Assembly: GCA_035297145.1 (NCBI GenBank)
Contig: DATGZN010000060.1
Span: 1-15,470 of the forward strand
Direction: 5' to 3'
Length of the DNA: 15,470 nucleotides
Source of the DNA: QHXW01 sp035297145
Lineage (GTDB): Bacteria; Acidobacteriota; Terriglobia; Bryobacterales; Bryobacteraceae
The notes below the pieces were generated by a model. The model was given only the letters and a program-made list of their open reading frames with translations, did not search any database and was not told the origin of the DNA. A program made the translations under genes and the position numbers. Of the stretch, positions 7,991 through 15,371 are shown one piece after another. Position 1 is the stretch's first letter. Each line of letters begins with the position of its first letter.

Positions 7991-8955
7991 GGCTGGTTAT
8001 GTGGGTTGCATCTAACGTTTCGGGATTGAGTGCCAGTGCGGATGGGAAGCGGCTGGTGCTCCAACGGTCGACAGAGCAGGCGCAGGTTTACCTGGCTGAA
8101 CTCGCGGCAGGAGGGACGCGCATGAAACCCCCTCGGCGGCTGACCAATGGCGAAGCCTTCGATTACGCCACGGCATGGACGGCGGACAGCAAAGCGGTAT
8201 TGTTTATATCAAACCGTAACGGCATAGGGGGAATTTTCAAGCAAGGAATCAGCCAGGAGGTCTCTGAGCCTGTGGGCACAGGAGACCAAGACGTATTGTT
8301 AGCCCGCCTCAGTGCCGATGGTGCTTGGATCATCTACGCGGAGATTCCGAGAACGCCGGCCAATCCTGTTCCTCCGGATCGCCTGATGCGCATCCCTGTA
8401 AGCGGTGGGGTACCCCAGGCTGTGCTGGAGACGCGGAGTTTTGACGGCTTTTCGTGTGCCAGCGCCCCAGCCAGCCTGTGCGTTATCCTCGAGCCGAGCC
8501 CGGATCGAAAACAGCGCACCATCACGGCGTTCGACCCGCTGAAGGGCAGAGGGAGGGTGCTCAGGACCATAGACAACGATCCGCCGTCCAGTTACGGCGG
8601 GGCGGGACTCTCGCCGGATGGCCTAACATTTGCGGTTTCGCGAGGTGGCGAGCGAGAGATGCACATTCGCTTGCTTTCGCTATCGGGTGGCTCCGACCTC
8701 GAAATCAAGGTGAAAGGTTGGCCGAACAACACAGGCATTGACTGGTCGCCTGACGGAAAGGGACTTTACTGCGGCTCTCAATCACCACAAGGCAACACGC
8801 TTCTCTACGTCGATCTGAAGGGAAATGCGCGCGTGATGTGGCAGAACAAGGCGGGGAGCAGTGACATAGTGGGCATACCTTCACCGGACGGCCGCTATCT
8901 TGCCACACAGGGCTTTGCCACCAACAGCAACGTGTGGATGGTCGAAGGTTTCTGA
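7990..8955 (+). pseudogene. 3' fragment of a TolB/PD40 repeat protein
   Basis: About 320 codons of a beta-propeller protein with PD40-like repeats, visible as SGLSASADGKRLV, ATAWTADSKAVLFISNR, ARLSADGAWIIYAE, GLSPDGLTFAVSR, DWSPDGKGLYCGS and PSPDGRYLATQG. In Acidobacteriota such propellers often form the C-terminal half of winged-helix or Ser/Thr-kinase sensor proteins; that the missing part was one of these is inference. Propeller-like sequence starts abruptly near 7,996-8,014. Upstream, the open frame (from ATG 7891) is antisense to the kinase fragment and has no propeller character. No signal peptide, DNA-binding or kinase domain is left, and no ribosome site precedes the junction, so it is probably not expressed as a normal protein. 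Confidence 0.65.
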
Positions 8956-9068
8956 GTAGCGCGATCGCACGACAGTCCGGCCTGAAGTACGCCCCAGTCT
9001 TCCCGGATAAAATAGCTGGCGCGAAATCCCCTTCGCTCAACTAAACGCCTCGGAAGGGGCGTCCTGTT

Positions 9069-9113
9069 CGTTTGAGCCGTGAACCGTCGCCGGCGCCGAT
9101 GGTTTCCTCGATC
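9069..9113. repeat. 45-bp diverged repeat, copy 1
   Basis: Begins CGTTTGAGCC and ends TCCTCGATC; aligned by eye without gaps to 12302-12346 it has 9 mismatches (about 80% identity). It lies 125 bp upstream of the lysozyme-like gene. The role is unknown; on the minus strand both copies read as similar peptides (IEETIGAGDGSRLKR and IEDIIGVGTRSGLKR), so a shared coding remnant is possible. Confidence 0.4.
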
Positions 9114-9237
9114 GCGTCTGCGTGTCAGAGCCAGAGAACGAGAGAGCCACTTCCGTTAGCAGTGCCCTGATAACCAAACGCATATTGAGCCCGGTGCTTT
9201 CGTAGCCCATAATCGCCTCACCAGCGGAGAGCACGAC

Positions 9238-9789
9238 ATGCGAACTCTCCATAGGTCTGCTCGAATGGGCTCCAGATTGGCGGCTGCGGTCATTTTTGTC
9301 GTCTGGACACAATGTTTGCAAGTGAACGGAGACGACGGCTGTGCCTCCGGCAATGATAATGAGGCGCTTGTATCCGCCGCAGCGTCCCCAGGCGCGCATC
9401 GACAACAAACCTTGCAAAAGTGGCTTGATGCGCTGTCGTTCGCGGAATCTGGTAATCGAGCGCGTGTCGTCCACCAAGATCTCGATGGTCGATACTATTA
9501 CGGGTGTCTCCAGTTTCGGGTGAAGACGTTTCGGTCCTTTGTTGACAAATTCGGTCTCGCCCCAACGCCCGCAGGGAGCGACGTCATGGACCTGATCTAC
9601 GATTGCGCCTTCCAGAAACGCCTGGCTGCACGCATGATCCTCGATAACCCTGAGAACTGGAAGCACTGGAGAAGAACGGTGCGACGCATCGGATTACCAC
9701 CAGGAGCTACCAGCACCTCGGATTTGGCGCGCACGGCTCGATCCGACCACTCGTGTCCAGCAGATAACAGAACACCGGGTGACCGGTAG
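9238..9789 (+). CDS. Secreted lysozyme-like / transglycosylase-like protein
   Basis: A 183-residue protein with an N-terminal export signal (basic start, hydrophobic core about 13-24). The core at about 60-155 reads as a small lysozyme-like fold: LSFAESGNR with candidate catalytic Glu70, a DLDGRYYYGCLQF segment (82-93) like the conserved Gly-Leu-Gln/Phe strand of SLT-type transglycosylases, and a C-terminal helical part LIYDCAFQKRLAARMI...NPENWKHW. Cys90 and Cys123 could form a disulphide. Peptidoglycan cleavage in the periplasm is inferred from motif style only. The start ATG 9238 has GGAGA eight bases upstream; ATG 9265 is less well placed. A minus-strand frame over the same DNA (9037-9666) is a shadow. 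No phage genes lie nearby. Confidence 0.65.
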   Translation: MRTLHRSARMGSRLAAAVIFVVWTQCLQVNGDDGCASGNDNEALVSAAASPGAHRQQTLQKWLDALSFAESGNRARVVHQDLDGRYYYGCLQFRVKTFRSFVDKFGLAPTPAGSDVMDLIYDCAFQKRLAARMILDNPENWKHWRRTVRRIGLPPGATSTSDLARTARSDHSCPADNRTPGDR

Positions 9790-10263
9790 ATGAGTTTCAC
9801 CAACGGTGCGAATTGAAGACCCCAGAGACCCCGGTACCTTCACGCTGGAAGAATCGAGGACTGACGGTAGATCGGCAGCCGTCATTGATCAATGGCGCAG
9901 TCGTTGGGGATGTGCGCACTTCGCAAACGTGAAAAGCTCTACCCGTAGATGTGCGCCTGCGACGCTATCCCCAAGTCCTCTTCGAGTCCATCATCCAGTC
10001 GTCGGCCGCAGAGGGAATGGGCGGATGGACCGCTGACGAGTGGCGCATCCGCGCACGATCGTTCGAGAGCGTAAGCGCGAGATTGCCCGCGACCACAAAT
10101 CCGACTTTAGATTTCTTGAAATCGCGACATTTTCGGAAAGGACGGCAGTTGACGTCACCGTATGTCAGCGAAGGCAATAGAGGAGGCTTGCGCTCAGTGC
10201 GATTTTGGGTTACCTTCCAACCAGGGCTCCCGCACAGCTCAAATTCAGCTAAGGAGTAAAGCT
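9790..10263. other. Gap upstream of the TIGR03118 gene
   Basis: About 470 bases with overlapping short frames on both strands and no recognisable product. It ends in a strong ribosome site. A 12-bp palindrome at 9883-9894 is within chance expectation. Confidence 0.5.
10251..10256 (+). promoter_or_regulatory. Ribosome binding site deciding the GTG start
   Basis: AAGGAG seven bases before GTG 10264. It places the start at the signal peptide and not at the in-frame ATG 10162. Confidence 0.75.
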
Positions 10264-11679
10264 GTGAAGAGAACTGTGTACAGACCCCGCTCGGTCGCGG
10301 GGGCGCTCTGGATGTTTTTCCTACTCGCCTTGGCACCTGCCACGGCGCAGTTCCACAAACAAGTCAATTTGGTTTCGGACATTTCCGGCACGGCCACCGT
10401 CACGGATCCCTTGCTGGTCAACCCCTGGGGGATGTCATTCGGTCCGACCACTCCGTTCTGGGTCTCTGACCAAGGCACCAACACGGCAACGCTGTATGCC
10501 GTTGACGGCACGACTGGCGCCGTCACGAAGATTCCGCTGAACGTCAGCATTCCGGCGTCACCCTCCGGCCAGGCGTTCAATGACTCCCCAGATTTCGTCG
10601 TGACAAAAGGGGGTGCGTCCGGTCCGGCGCTCTTTCTTTTTGCCGGATTGAATGGCACGATCTCGGGTTGGAACCCTAACGTTCCGCCTCCGGCGGTCTC
10701 CATGCAGGCGATCCTGGCCGCAACCGGCAGCCCGGCTCCCGCCTCCTATACCGGCCTAACGTTGGCCTCGATGGGCTCGCAAGAGTTTCTGTACGCGGCA
10801 AATAATGCCTCTCCTGGCCGGATTGATGTGTTCGACCAGAGTTTCACAAAGGTAAGCGTTGCTGGCACCTTTACCGACCCGAGTCTCCCTGCCGGTGACT
10901 TGCCGTTCAACATCGTCAACATAGGCAACAGCCTTTATGTGACTTATTCAGGACCGACGGGTGTGGTCGACGTCTTCGATACCAGCGGGCATTTCATGAG
11001 CCGGTTTGCCACCGGCGGAACGCTCCTGAATCCTTGGGGCATCGCTCTTGCGCCAGCCAATTTCGGCGAGTTCAGCAACGCTTTGCTCGTCGGCAATTTT
11101 AATTTCGGTACTTCCATCATCGGCCCAGGACACATCAGCGCCTTTGATTCGAAAGGCAACTTTCTTGGTCTGGTGGAAGACACGAGTGGCGTGCCGATCT
11201 CCATCAACGGACTTTGGACTCTGACATTCGGCAACGATCATGAGGGCGGGAGCAGTGGCGTGCTGTACTTCACGGCGGGCATCGAAGGCCAGAGTCATGG
11301 ACTGTTTGGCAGCCTGGAAGCCTGCGGCGGACCGGACTTCACTGGCGTTTCCGCGTCCCCCAATGCGTTGTGGCCCCCCAATCATCAAATGGCGCCGGTC
11401 ACGATCAATTACACGGTGAATGACAATTGTGACCCGGCCCCTGTGTGTTCGCTGAGCGTGAGCGACAACGAGGGCGGGGGCGGCGGTAGCGGCCACACTT
11501 CACCGGATTGGATAGTGCTGGACGCTCATCACGTTGACTTGCGCGCCGAGCGCGCGGGAACAGGTAACGGGCGAGTCTACACCATCGCCATTACCTGCCA
11601 GGACAAGCTGGGTCTGTCGTCGAACACTACGACGGCGGTGACCGTGGCGCACGATCAGGGCAAGAATAACAAGAGGTAG
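10264..11679 (+). CDS. Secreted TIGR03118 family protein
   Basis: A 471-residue exported protein. The frame is open from ATG 10162, but GTG 10264 has an ideal AAGGAG and directly begins a signal peptide (VKRTVY... hydrophobic core, likely cleavage after ATA near residue 28). Residues about 31-352 match the style of the TIGR03118 family, a propeller-like fold of unknown function: LLVNPWGMSFGPTTPFWVSDQGTN at 51-74, GLNGTISGWNP, GVVDVFD, NPWGIALAPANFG and the end GLFGSLEA. Residues about 355-465 form a separate Cys-containing, beta-rich region (SASPNALWPPNHQM ... YTIAITCQD) resembling HYR/Ig-like modules, with a GGGGGSG linker. Such proteins are extracellular; substrate or partner is not known. 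It stands alone, with no co-directional neighbour close by. Confidence 0.8.
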   Translation: MKRTVYRPRSVAGALWMFFLLALAPATAQFHKQVNLVSDISGTATVTDPLLVNPWGMSFGPTTPFWVSDQGTNTATLYAVDGTTGAVTKIPLNVSIPASPSGQAFNDSPDFVVTKGGASGPALFLFAGLNGTISGWNPNVPPPAVSMQAILAATGSPAPASYTGLTLASMGSQEFLYAANNASPGRIDVFDQSFTKVSVAGTFTDPSLPAGDLPFNIVNIGNSLYVTYSGPTGVVDVFDTSGHFMSRFATGGTLLNPWGIALAPANFGEFSNALLVGNFNFGTSIIGPGHISAFDSKGNFLGLVEDTSGVPISINGLWTLTFGNDHEGGSSGVLYFTAGIEGQSHGLFGSLEACGGPDFTGVSASPNALWPPNHQMAPVTINYTVNDNCDPAPVCSLSVSDNEGGGGGSGHTSPDWIVLDAHHVDLRAERAGTGNGRVYTIAITCQDKLGLSSNTTTAVTVAHDQGKNNKR

Positions 11680-11784
11680 GCTTGGCATCGTAGGCTTTTG
11701 TTTGGGGGTTGCACGCGGAAGATTTTGACTGCCACACCCGTCACACGGCGGCCGGGTCTTCGTTGATCTCTGCCGCCGACCCGG

Positions 11785-12147
11785 CTACCGGCGCTCGTGA
11801 AACTCGAAGCGGATCGCGCGAGTTCGGTTTCGTATCGCAACCCAGAGCGCCTGATCGATAGTAGGGTGGGCCACCAACTGGACGACCACAGTCGCGGCGG
11901 TGCCGGCGGTGCCGGCTCCAGAACGGTAGTTGACCGTGATCGTGCCTCGAACTGGAGGGCGCGCGCCGTGGATGCCATCGCCGAATCGGACAACGGTCTT
12001 GCCGCCAGATGTTCGACCGACAGTGAACACTTGATCGCGCTGACCGGAATCGGCGAGGCTAGAGACAAGCTGCCAGGGCTTGCCGTTCACCGTGACGCTC
12101 ACGTTCGCGGGTCTTGATGCAGCGGCGCTCACCACACGTTTCGGCAC
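11785..12147 (-). CDS. Orphan baseplate-like small protein
   Basis: A 120-residue protein. The stretch about 16-78 (VSVTVNGKPWQLVSSL...RDQVFTV...TVVRFGDGIHGARPPVRGTITVNYRSG) matches the repeated beta unit seen in putative baseplate assembly proteins of contractile injection systems and phage tails, where it occurs in proteins many times longer. Here it stands alone, with a short C-terminal segment (LWVAIRNRTRAIRFEF). There is no signal peptide and no other tail, sheath or spike gene in the window. The start is a GTG without an obvious ribosome site. It could be a free-standing domain protein or the remnant of a larger gene. The plus-strand frame 11797-12117 is its shadow. Confidence 0.55.
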   Translation of the reverse strand: MPKRVVSAAASRPANVSVTVNGKPWQLVSSLADSGQRDQVFTVGRTSGGKTVVRFGDGIHGARPPVRGTITVNYRSGAGTAGTAATVVVQLVAHPTIDQALWVAIRNRTRAIRFEFHERR

Positions 12148-12301
12148 CGAGGCATTGTCTCACAGCACTCACCGAAGTGCGCCCGGCAGCTGTGCTGAAG
12201 CGGCGCCGATTCGATGACGGCAGGAATTTCCGAGTTCATATGGACGGGAACGCCCGACCCGTAGAAGTGGAGCCAAAGGAACGCGAAGTCCGGTTCCATT
12301 C

Positions 12302-12346
12302 CGTTTGAGCCCTGAACGGGTCCCGACGCCTATGATGTCCTCGATC
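12302..12346. repeat. 45-bp diverged repeat, copy 2
   Basis: About 80% identical, ungapped, to 9069-9113. It lies in the non-coding gap 230 bp upstream of the isomerase. Identity is highest at both ends (first 10 and last 9 bases exact). Confidence 0.4.
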
Positions 12347-12497
12347 CCCGGATCTGGACCGCGATTCTTAGAATTTGCTCACAATGTCTTCGTTCATGGA
12401 GCGGCGAAATGGAGCTAGGTTAGGTGCGGTCGACGATCTTGACAGGCAACTGCCGGCGTCGCGCTGGGGTGAACAGATCGGCTATCCCCGCTTGCCC

Positions 12498-12523
12498 GCG
12501 GTAGCCTCGATCGGCTACCCGCG
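12498..12523. repeat. Hairpin with overlapping direct repeat
   Basis: GGTAGCC and GGCTACC form a 7-bp stem around the loop TCGATC, with further GCG/CGC pairing after a one-base bulge. The right arm also belongs to a direct repeat of GATCGGCTA at 12477 and 12509. It lies 55-80 bp before the isomerase start, so an operator or leader structure is possible. Confidence 0.3.
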
Positions 12524-12578
12524 AGCAGTTTCTCAGCCGGACTGGCACTACCCGCCGGCACTGCGTCACAATCTACGT

Positions 12579-13419
12579 ATGTCCTCAATCTCCAGGCGAT
12601 CTGTACTGGGCGCATCGGCCGCCGGCTCGGTGCTCGCTTTTTCCGGGCTTAACCTCGGCGCCGCCACTTCGGGCAACGATGTCGGCTTCAGGCTGGGGAT
12701 AGCTTCCTATTCACTGCGAAAGTTTCCGCGCGCCGAAGCGATCAAGATGATCCAACGCCTCGGCCTGAAATACGTGAACATTAAGTCCTACCACCTGCCG
12801 CTGGATTCGACCCCTGATCAGATCCGCGAAGCCCGCAAGGAGTTTGAGGATGCGGGTCTCACCATCGTGGGAGGTGGCAACATCGACTTCCACAAGGACG
12901 AAGAGGCCGACATCCGTCACAAGTTCGAATATGCCAGGCTCGCCGGCATGCCGCTGATTGTGTGCGCTCCCACCAAGATCACGCTGCCAAAACTCCAGAA
13001 GTTTGTCGAGGAGTACAACATCAAGATTGCCGTGCACAATCACGGCCCAAAGGACAACTTCCCGGCCCCGCCAGGACGCGCTGAAGATCCTTCAGGACAT
13101 GGATCCGCGCTGTGGGGTCTGCGTGGACGTGGGCCACACGGCCGAAGCGGGTGTGAAGCCTCTTGACGCCATTCGGGCTTCAGGTTCGCGAATGCTCGAC
13201 ATGCACATCAAGGACATGCGCGTTTTTGGGGACGTGAATTCGCTCTGTGACGTCGGCGACGGCGTGCTGCCGATTGCGGATATTTTCCGCGAGTTGCACA
13301 AGATGGGCTACATGGCTTCCGTCAATCTCGAATATGAAATCAACGAGAACGATCCGTTTCTCGGCATGGCGCGCTCATACGCCTATATGTATGGCGTGCT
13401 CGCAGGATTAAAGGGGTAG
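12579..13419 (+). pseudogene. Sugar phosphate isomerase/epimerase, one-base frameshift
   Basis: A xylose-isomerase-like TIM-barrel protein with a Tat signal (SISRRSVLGASAAGSVLAF, residues 4-22), so exported. The first frame covers residues 1-164, up to HNHGPKDNFPAP; the second continues from about 13072 with QDALKILQDMDPRCGVCVDVGHT, HIKDMRV and VNLEYEINENDP. The two join exactly if one C is removed from the CCCCGCC run at about 13066-13072, giving 279 residues, a normal length. The HNHG, DVGHT and HIKD motifs carry the metal-binding residues of the family. Either the gene is a recent pseudogene or the extra C is a sequencing error; the otherwise perfect conservation favours a recent event or error. 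Start ATG 12579 is chosen for the Tat signal; no clear ribosome site. Followed after 185 bp by a dehydrogenase, suggesting sugar or polyol catabolism. Confidence 0.85.
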
Positions 13420-13426
13420 ACCCCTT
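13411..13426 (+). other. Hairpin across the isomerase stop codon
   Basis: AAGGGG and CCCCTT pair around TAGA, with the stop codon TAG inside the structure. There is no T tract, so it is not a standard terminator. It could be a chance structure or affect mRNA stability between isomerase and dehydrogenase. Confidence 0.25.
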
Positions 13427-13604
13427 CGACGGTGGTCGATCACTGCGACGATCGCTTCTCCAAACGGAGATGCCGACCAAGCGGCCTGATTTTGTGGTGG
13501 GGCTGGCGGAGTTCGGAGACAAGATACTGAAAATTCACTGCGGAGATCGGACGATCTCGGTCAGAAGCACGGCCGACGGTCTGGTACAGTTGACCGTATA
13601 TCCC

Positions 13605-14603
13605 ATGAGGACAGTCATTCTTGAACAGCCGGGCCGATTCACGTTCACTGATACCCCGCAACCGAGCGCGCCAGGACCGGGCGAAGTGCTTGTGCGGGTG
13701 TTGACAGTCGGCATCTGCGGCACTGATCTCCACGCGTTCGAAGGCACGCAGCCGTTTTTCAGTTATCCACGAATTCTCGGGCACGAGCTCGCCGTCGAGG
13801 TCATCGAGACCGGCGATGGCGTTGGGCAGTTCAAGCCCGGTGACCGATGCGCGGTGAACCCGTACATGACCTGTGGCGAGTGCTCAGCCTGTTTGCGAGG
13901 CCGGACGAACTGCTGCGCGAAGATCCGCGTTATCGGAGTCCATGCCGATGGCGGTATGCGCGACCGCATTCTTCTGCCGGCTAAACAGATGTACAAGTGT
14001 CAGACTCTGCCGGCCCGGCAAATCCCCCTGGTGGAGACGCTTGGTGTTGGCAGCCACGCTGTAGGGCGCGCTGCGGCACAGCCGGGCGACCGCGCGATCG
14101 TCGTCGGTGCCGGGCCTATCGGCCTATCAGTGATTGAGTTCTTGCGGTTAGCCGGCGCCGACATCGGTGTCGTGGAGAAAATGCCAGAACGACTCGAATT
14201 TGCCGCCCAACACTATGGCTTGAAACGTTTCTATCCCTCGCACCAAGAAGCGCGGCAGGAAGACCCTTCGATGCTGGTGTTCGATTGTACTGGCGACAAA
14301 GGTTCGATGGAGGAGGCGATTCACTTGCTCCAGCAGGGTGGCACGCTCGTTTTCGTTGGCCTGATCAACGATACGGTTTCCTTATTCGATCCGGACCTCC
14401 ACCGGCGCGAGGCGACGATACTGGCGAGCCGCAACAGCACTCCCGCCGAACACCGTCGTGTACTCGAACACATGGAGAATGGGCGGATCGATGTGGCGGC
14501 GTGGCCGACCGACTGCGTCTGTCCCGACGTAATGGACAAGCGGTTTCCGGTGTGGCTTCATAGAGAGGCCGGCGTCGTGAAGGCTATCGTCGAGTGGTCT
14601 TGA
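13605..14603 (+). CDS. Zinc-dependent medium-chain alcohol/polyol dehydrogenase
   Basis: A 332-residue cytoplasmic NAD(P)-dependent oxidoreductase of the MDR family (threonine/sorbitol/galactonate dehydrogenase type). Seen: catalytic zinc ligands Cys38 in GICGTD and His60-Glu61 in LGHE; structural zinc Cys90, Cys93, Cys96 and Cys104 in the TCGECSACLRGRTNC region; dinucleotide-binding GAGPIG at 168-173 with an acidic residue (Glu191) at the end of the next strand, which favours NAD over NADP. The frame is open from ATG 13470, but family similarity begins at ATG 13605; no strong ribosome site precedes it. Together with the isomerase/epimerase upstream it probably serves oxidation of a sugar alcohol or sugar acid; the exact substrate cannot be read from the sequence. 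Confidence 0.88.
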   Translation: MRTVILEQPGRFTFTDTPQPSAPGPGEVLVRVLTVGICGTDLHAFEGTQPFFSYPRILGHELAVEVIETGDGVGQFKPGDRCAVNPYMTCGECSACLRGRTNCCAKIRVIGVHADGGMRDRILLPAKQMYKCQTLPARQIPLVETLGVGSHAVGRAAAQPGDRAIVVGAGPIGLSVIEFLRLAGADIGVVEKMPERLEFAAQHYGLKRFYPSHQEARQEDPSMLVFDCTGDKGSMEEAIHLLQQGGTLVFVGLINDTVSLFDPDLHRREATILASRNSTPAEHRRVLEHMENGRIDVAAWPTDCVCPDVMDKRFPVWLHREAGVVKAIVEWS

Positions 14604-14670
14604 ACATCGCCGTTTCTTCACCGATCGGATGGAAGAAGGCAGTTCGAACAGGAGTGGTATTGTCGCAAGG

Positions 14671-14676
14671 AAGGAG
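14671..14676 (+). promoter_or_regulatory. Ribosome binding site of the small secreted protein
   Basis: AAGGAG eleven bases before ATG 14688, in a purine-rich run; supports this start. Confidence 0.55.
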
Positions 14677-14687
14677 AACAGATCTCT

Positions 14688-15047
14688 ATGAGAAATCGTC
14701 TATCTTGGCGCATTGTGTTCCTTGGGGTGTTGCTGTCGCTGGTGGCAGCGGCTGCGGATGTGAGCGGCAAGTGGAAGGCCGAGTTCACTACTCCTGATGG
14801 GACGCAGCGCGTAAATACCTTCACCTTCAAAGTCGAAAATGGAATTCTAACGGGCACCGTGGCAGGTTCGCAGGACGAAACCCCAATCAAAGACGGCAAG
14901 GTAGCCGGTGACGAAATCTCGTTCTCGGCAGAGCGGCCATTCGGAACATTCACGTACAACGGCAAGCTTAGCGGCAACGAGATTAAGTTCAAGGTAACGT
15001 TCAATGACCAGACCTTCGAGATAACGGCGAAGCGAATGTCGAGTTAG
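14688..15047 (+). CDS. Small secreted beta-rich protein
   Basis: A 119-residue protein with a clear signal peptide (RNRLSWR, then hydrophobic core to about AAAA at residues 20-23). The mature part, about 96 residues, begins DVSGKWKAEFTTPDG and alternates short strands and turns (FKVENGILTGTV, GKVAGDEISFSAE, YNGKLSGNEIKFKVTF), the look of a small beta-barrel common among secreted proteins of Acidobacteriota. No catalytic motif, no Cys. Function not known; ligand binding in the periplasm is a guess. It lies 84 bp after the dehydrogenase on the same strand and may be co-transcribed, though its own strong ribosome site suggests independent translation. Confidence 0.75.
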   Translation: MRNRLSWRIVFLGVLLSLVAAAADVSGKWKAEFTTPDGTQRVNTFTFKVENGILTGTVAGSQDETPIKDGKVAGDEISFSAERPFGTFTYNGKLSGNEIKFKVTFNDQTFEITAKRMSS

Positions 15048-15371
15048 CAATCTTCTCGAGCGTTGCGAGCCATGGACGGTGCTGCGCGCACTGGCGGAGT
15101 CTGAGCCGGATCTGGTGATCGCAGAACTTCTCCGTCGCCTCTGGGCGCTCGCCATCAGCACCGCATCCCTTTCGCCCCCTCTCGGCTATGACGGAGTATT
15201 GGAGTAGCGAGACGCTGGCGCGACAGTCGACGGGTAAAAACCTCACGCAACTCGCAAGGGATCACATGACGGCGGCTGGCTGTATACTGAACAGCACCTA
15301 GGTCTTTGACCGCCTGAAAAGATTCTAATAAAACAATTCCAATCAGAAATGTTTTGGCGCATACTTAGGGT
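15048..15371. other. Gap with possible transposase scrap and IS end
   Basis: No intact gene. Plus-strand codons at about 15057-15140 read EPWTVLRALAESEPDLVIAE and then LLRRLW, similar in style to the helical 'LLALIAE-PDLTLAEL' segment of IS630 transposases, but too short to be sure. The last 70 bases are AT-rich and hold a candidate promoter. Confidence 0.35.
15306..15334 (+). promoter_or_regulatory. Candidate promoter of the IS630-like ORF
   Basis: TTGACC and TAAAAC at 17 bp spacing in an AT-rich stretch, placing transcription start about 30 bases before ATG 15372. Judged by eye only. Confidence 0.35.

Larger units (their letters stand above)
12148..12578. other. Gap before the isomerase gene
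   Basis: About 430 bases with no supportable gene. It contains copy 2 of the 45-bp repeat and, nearer the isomerase start, a short direct and inverted repeat cluster. Confidence 0.5.

Noticed and set aside
9037..9666. Minus-strand open frame of 209 codons
   Set aside because: Antisense to the lysozyme-like gene, which has a signal peptide, ribosome site and motif-like conservation; the minus product shows none of these.
9883..9894. 12-bp perfect palindrome CATTGATCAATG
   Set aside because: Three or four 12-bp palindromes are expected by chance in a window of this size, and it is not repeated.
7435..12363. 12-bp exact match ATCTGGACCGCG at about 7435 and 12352
   Set aside because: Matches of this length between two GC-rich gaps are within chance expectation and the flanks are unrelated.
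13470..13604. Longer start of the dehydrogenase
   Set aside because: The additional 45 residues do not fit the family's N-terminus, which begins at ATG 13605.
15280..15295. LexA-like box, CTGTATACTGAACAG
   Set aside because: The CTG...CAG spacing is 9, not the 10 of the classic box; no SOS gene follows, and Acidobacteriota LexA sites are not known to me to have this form.
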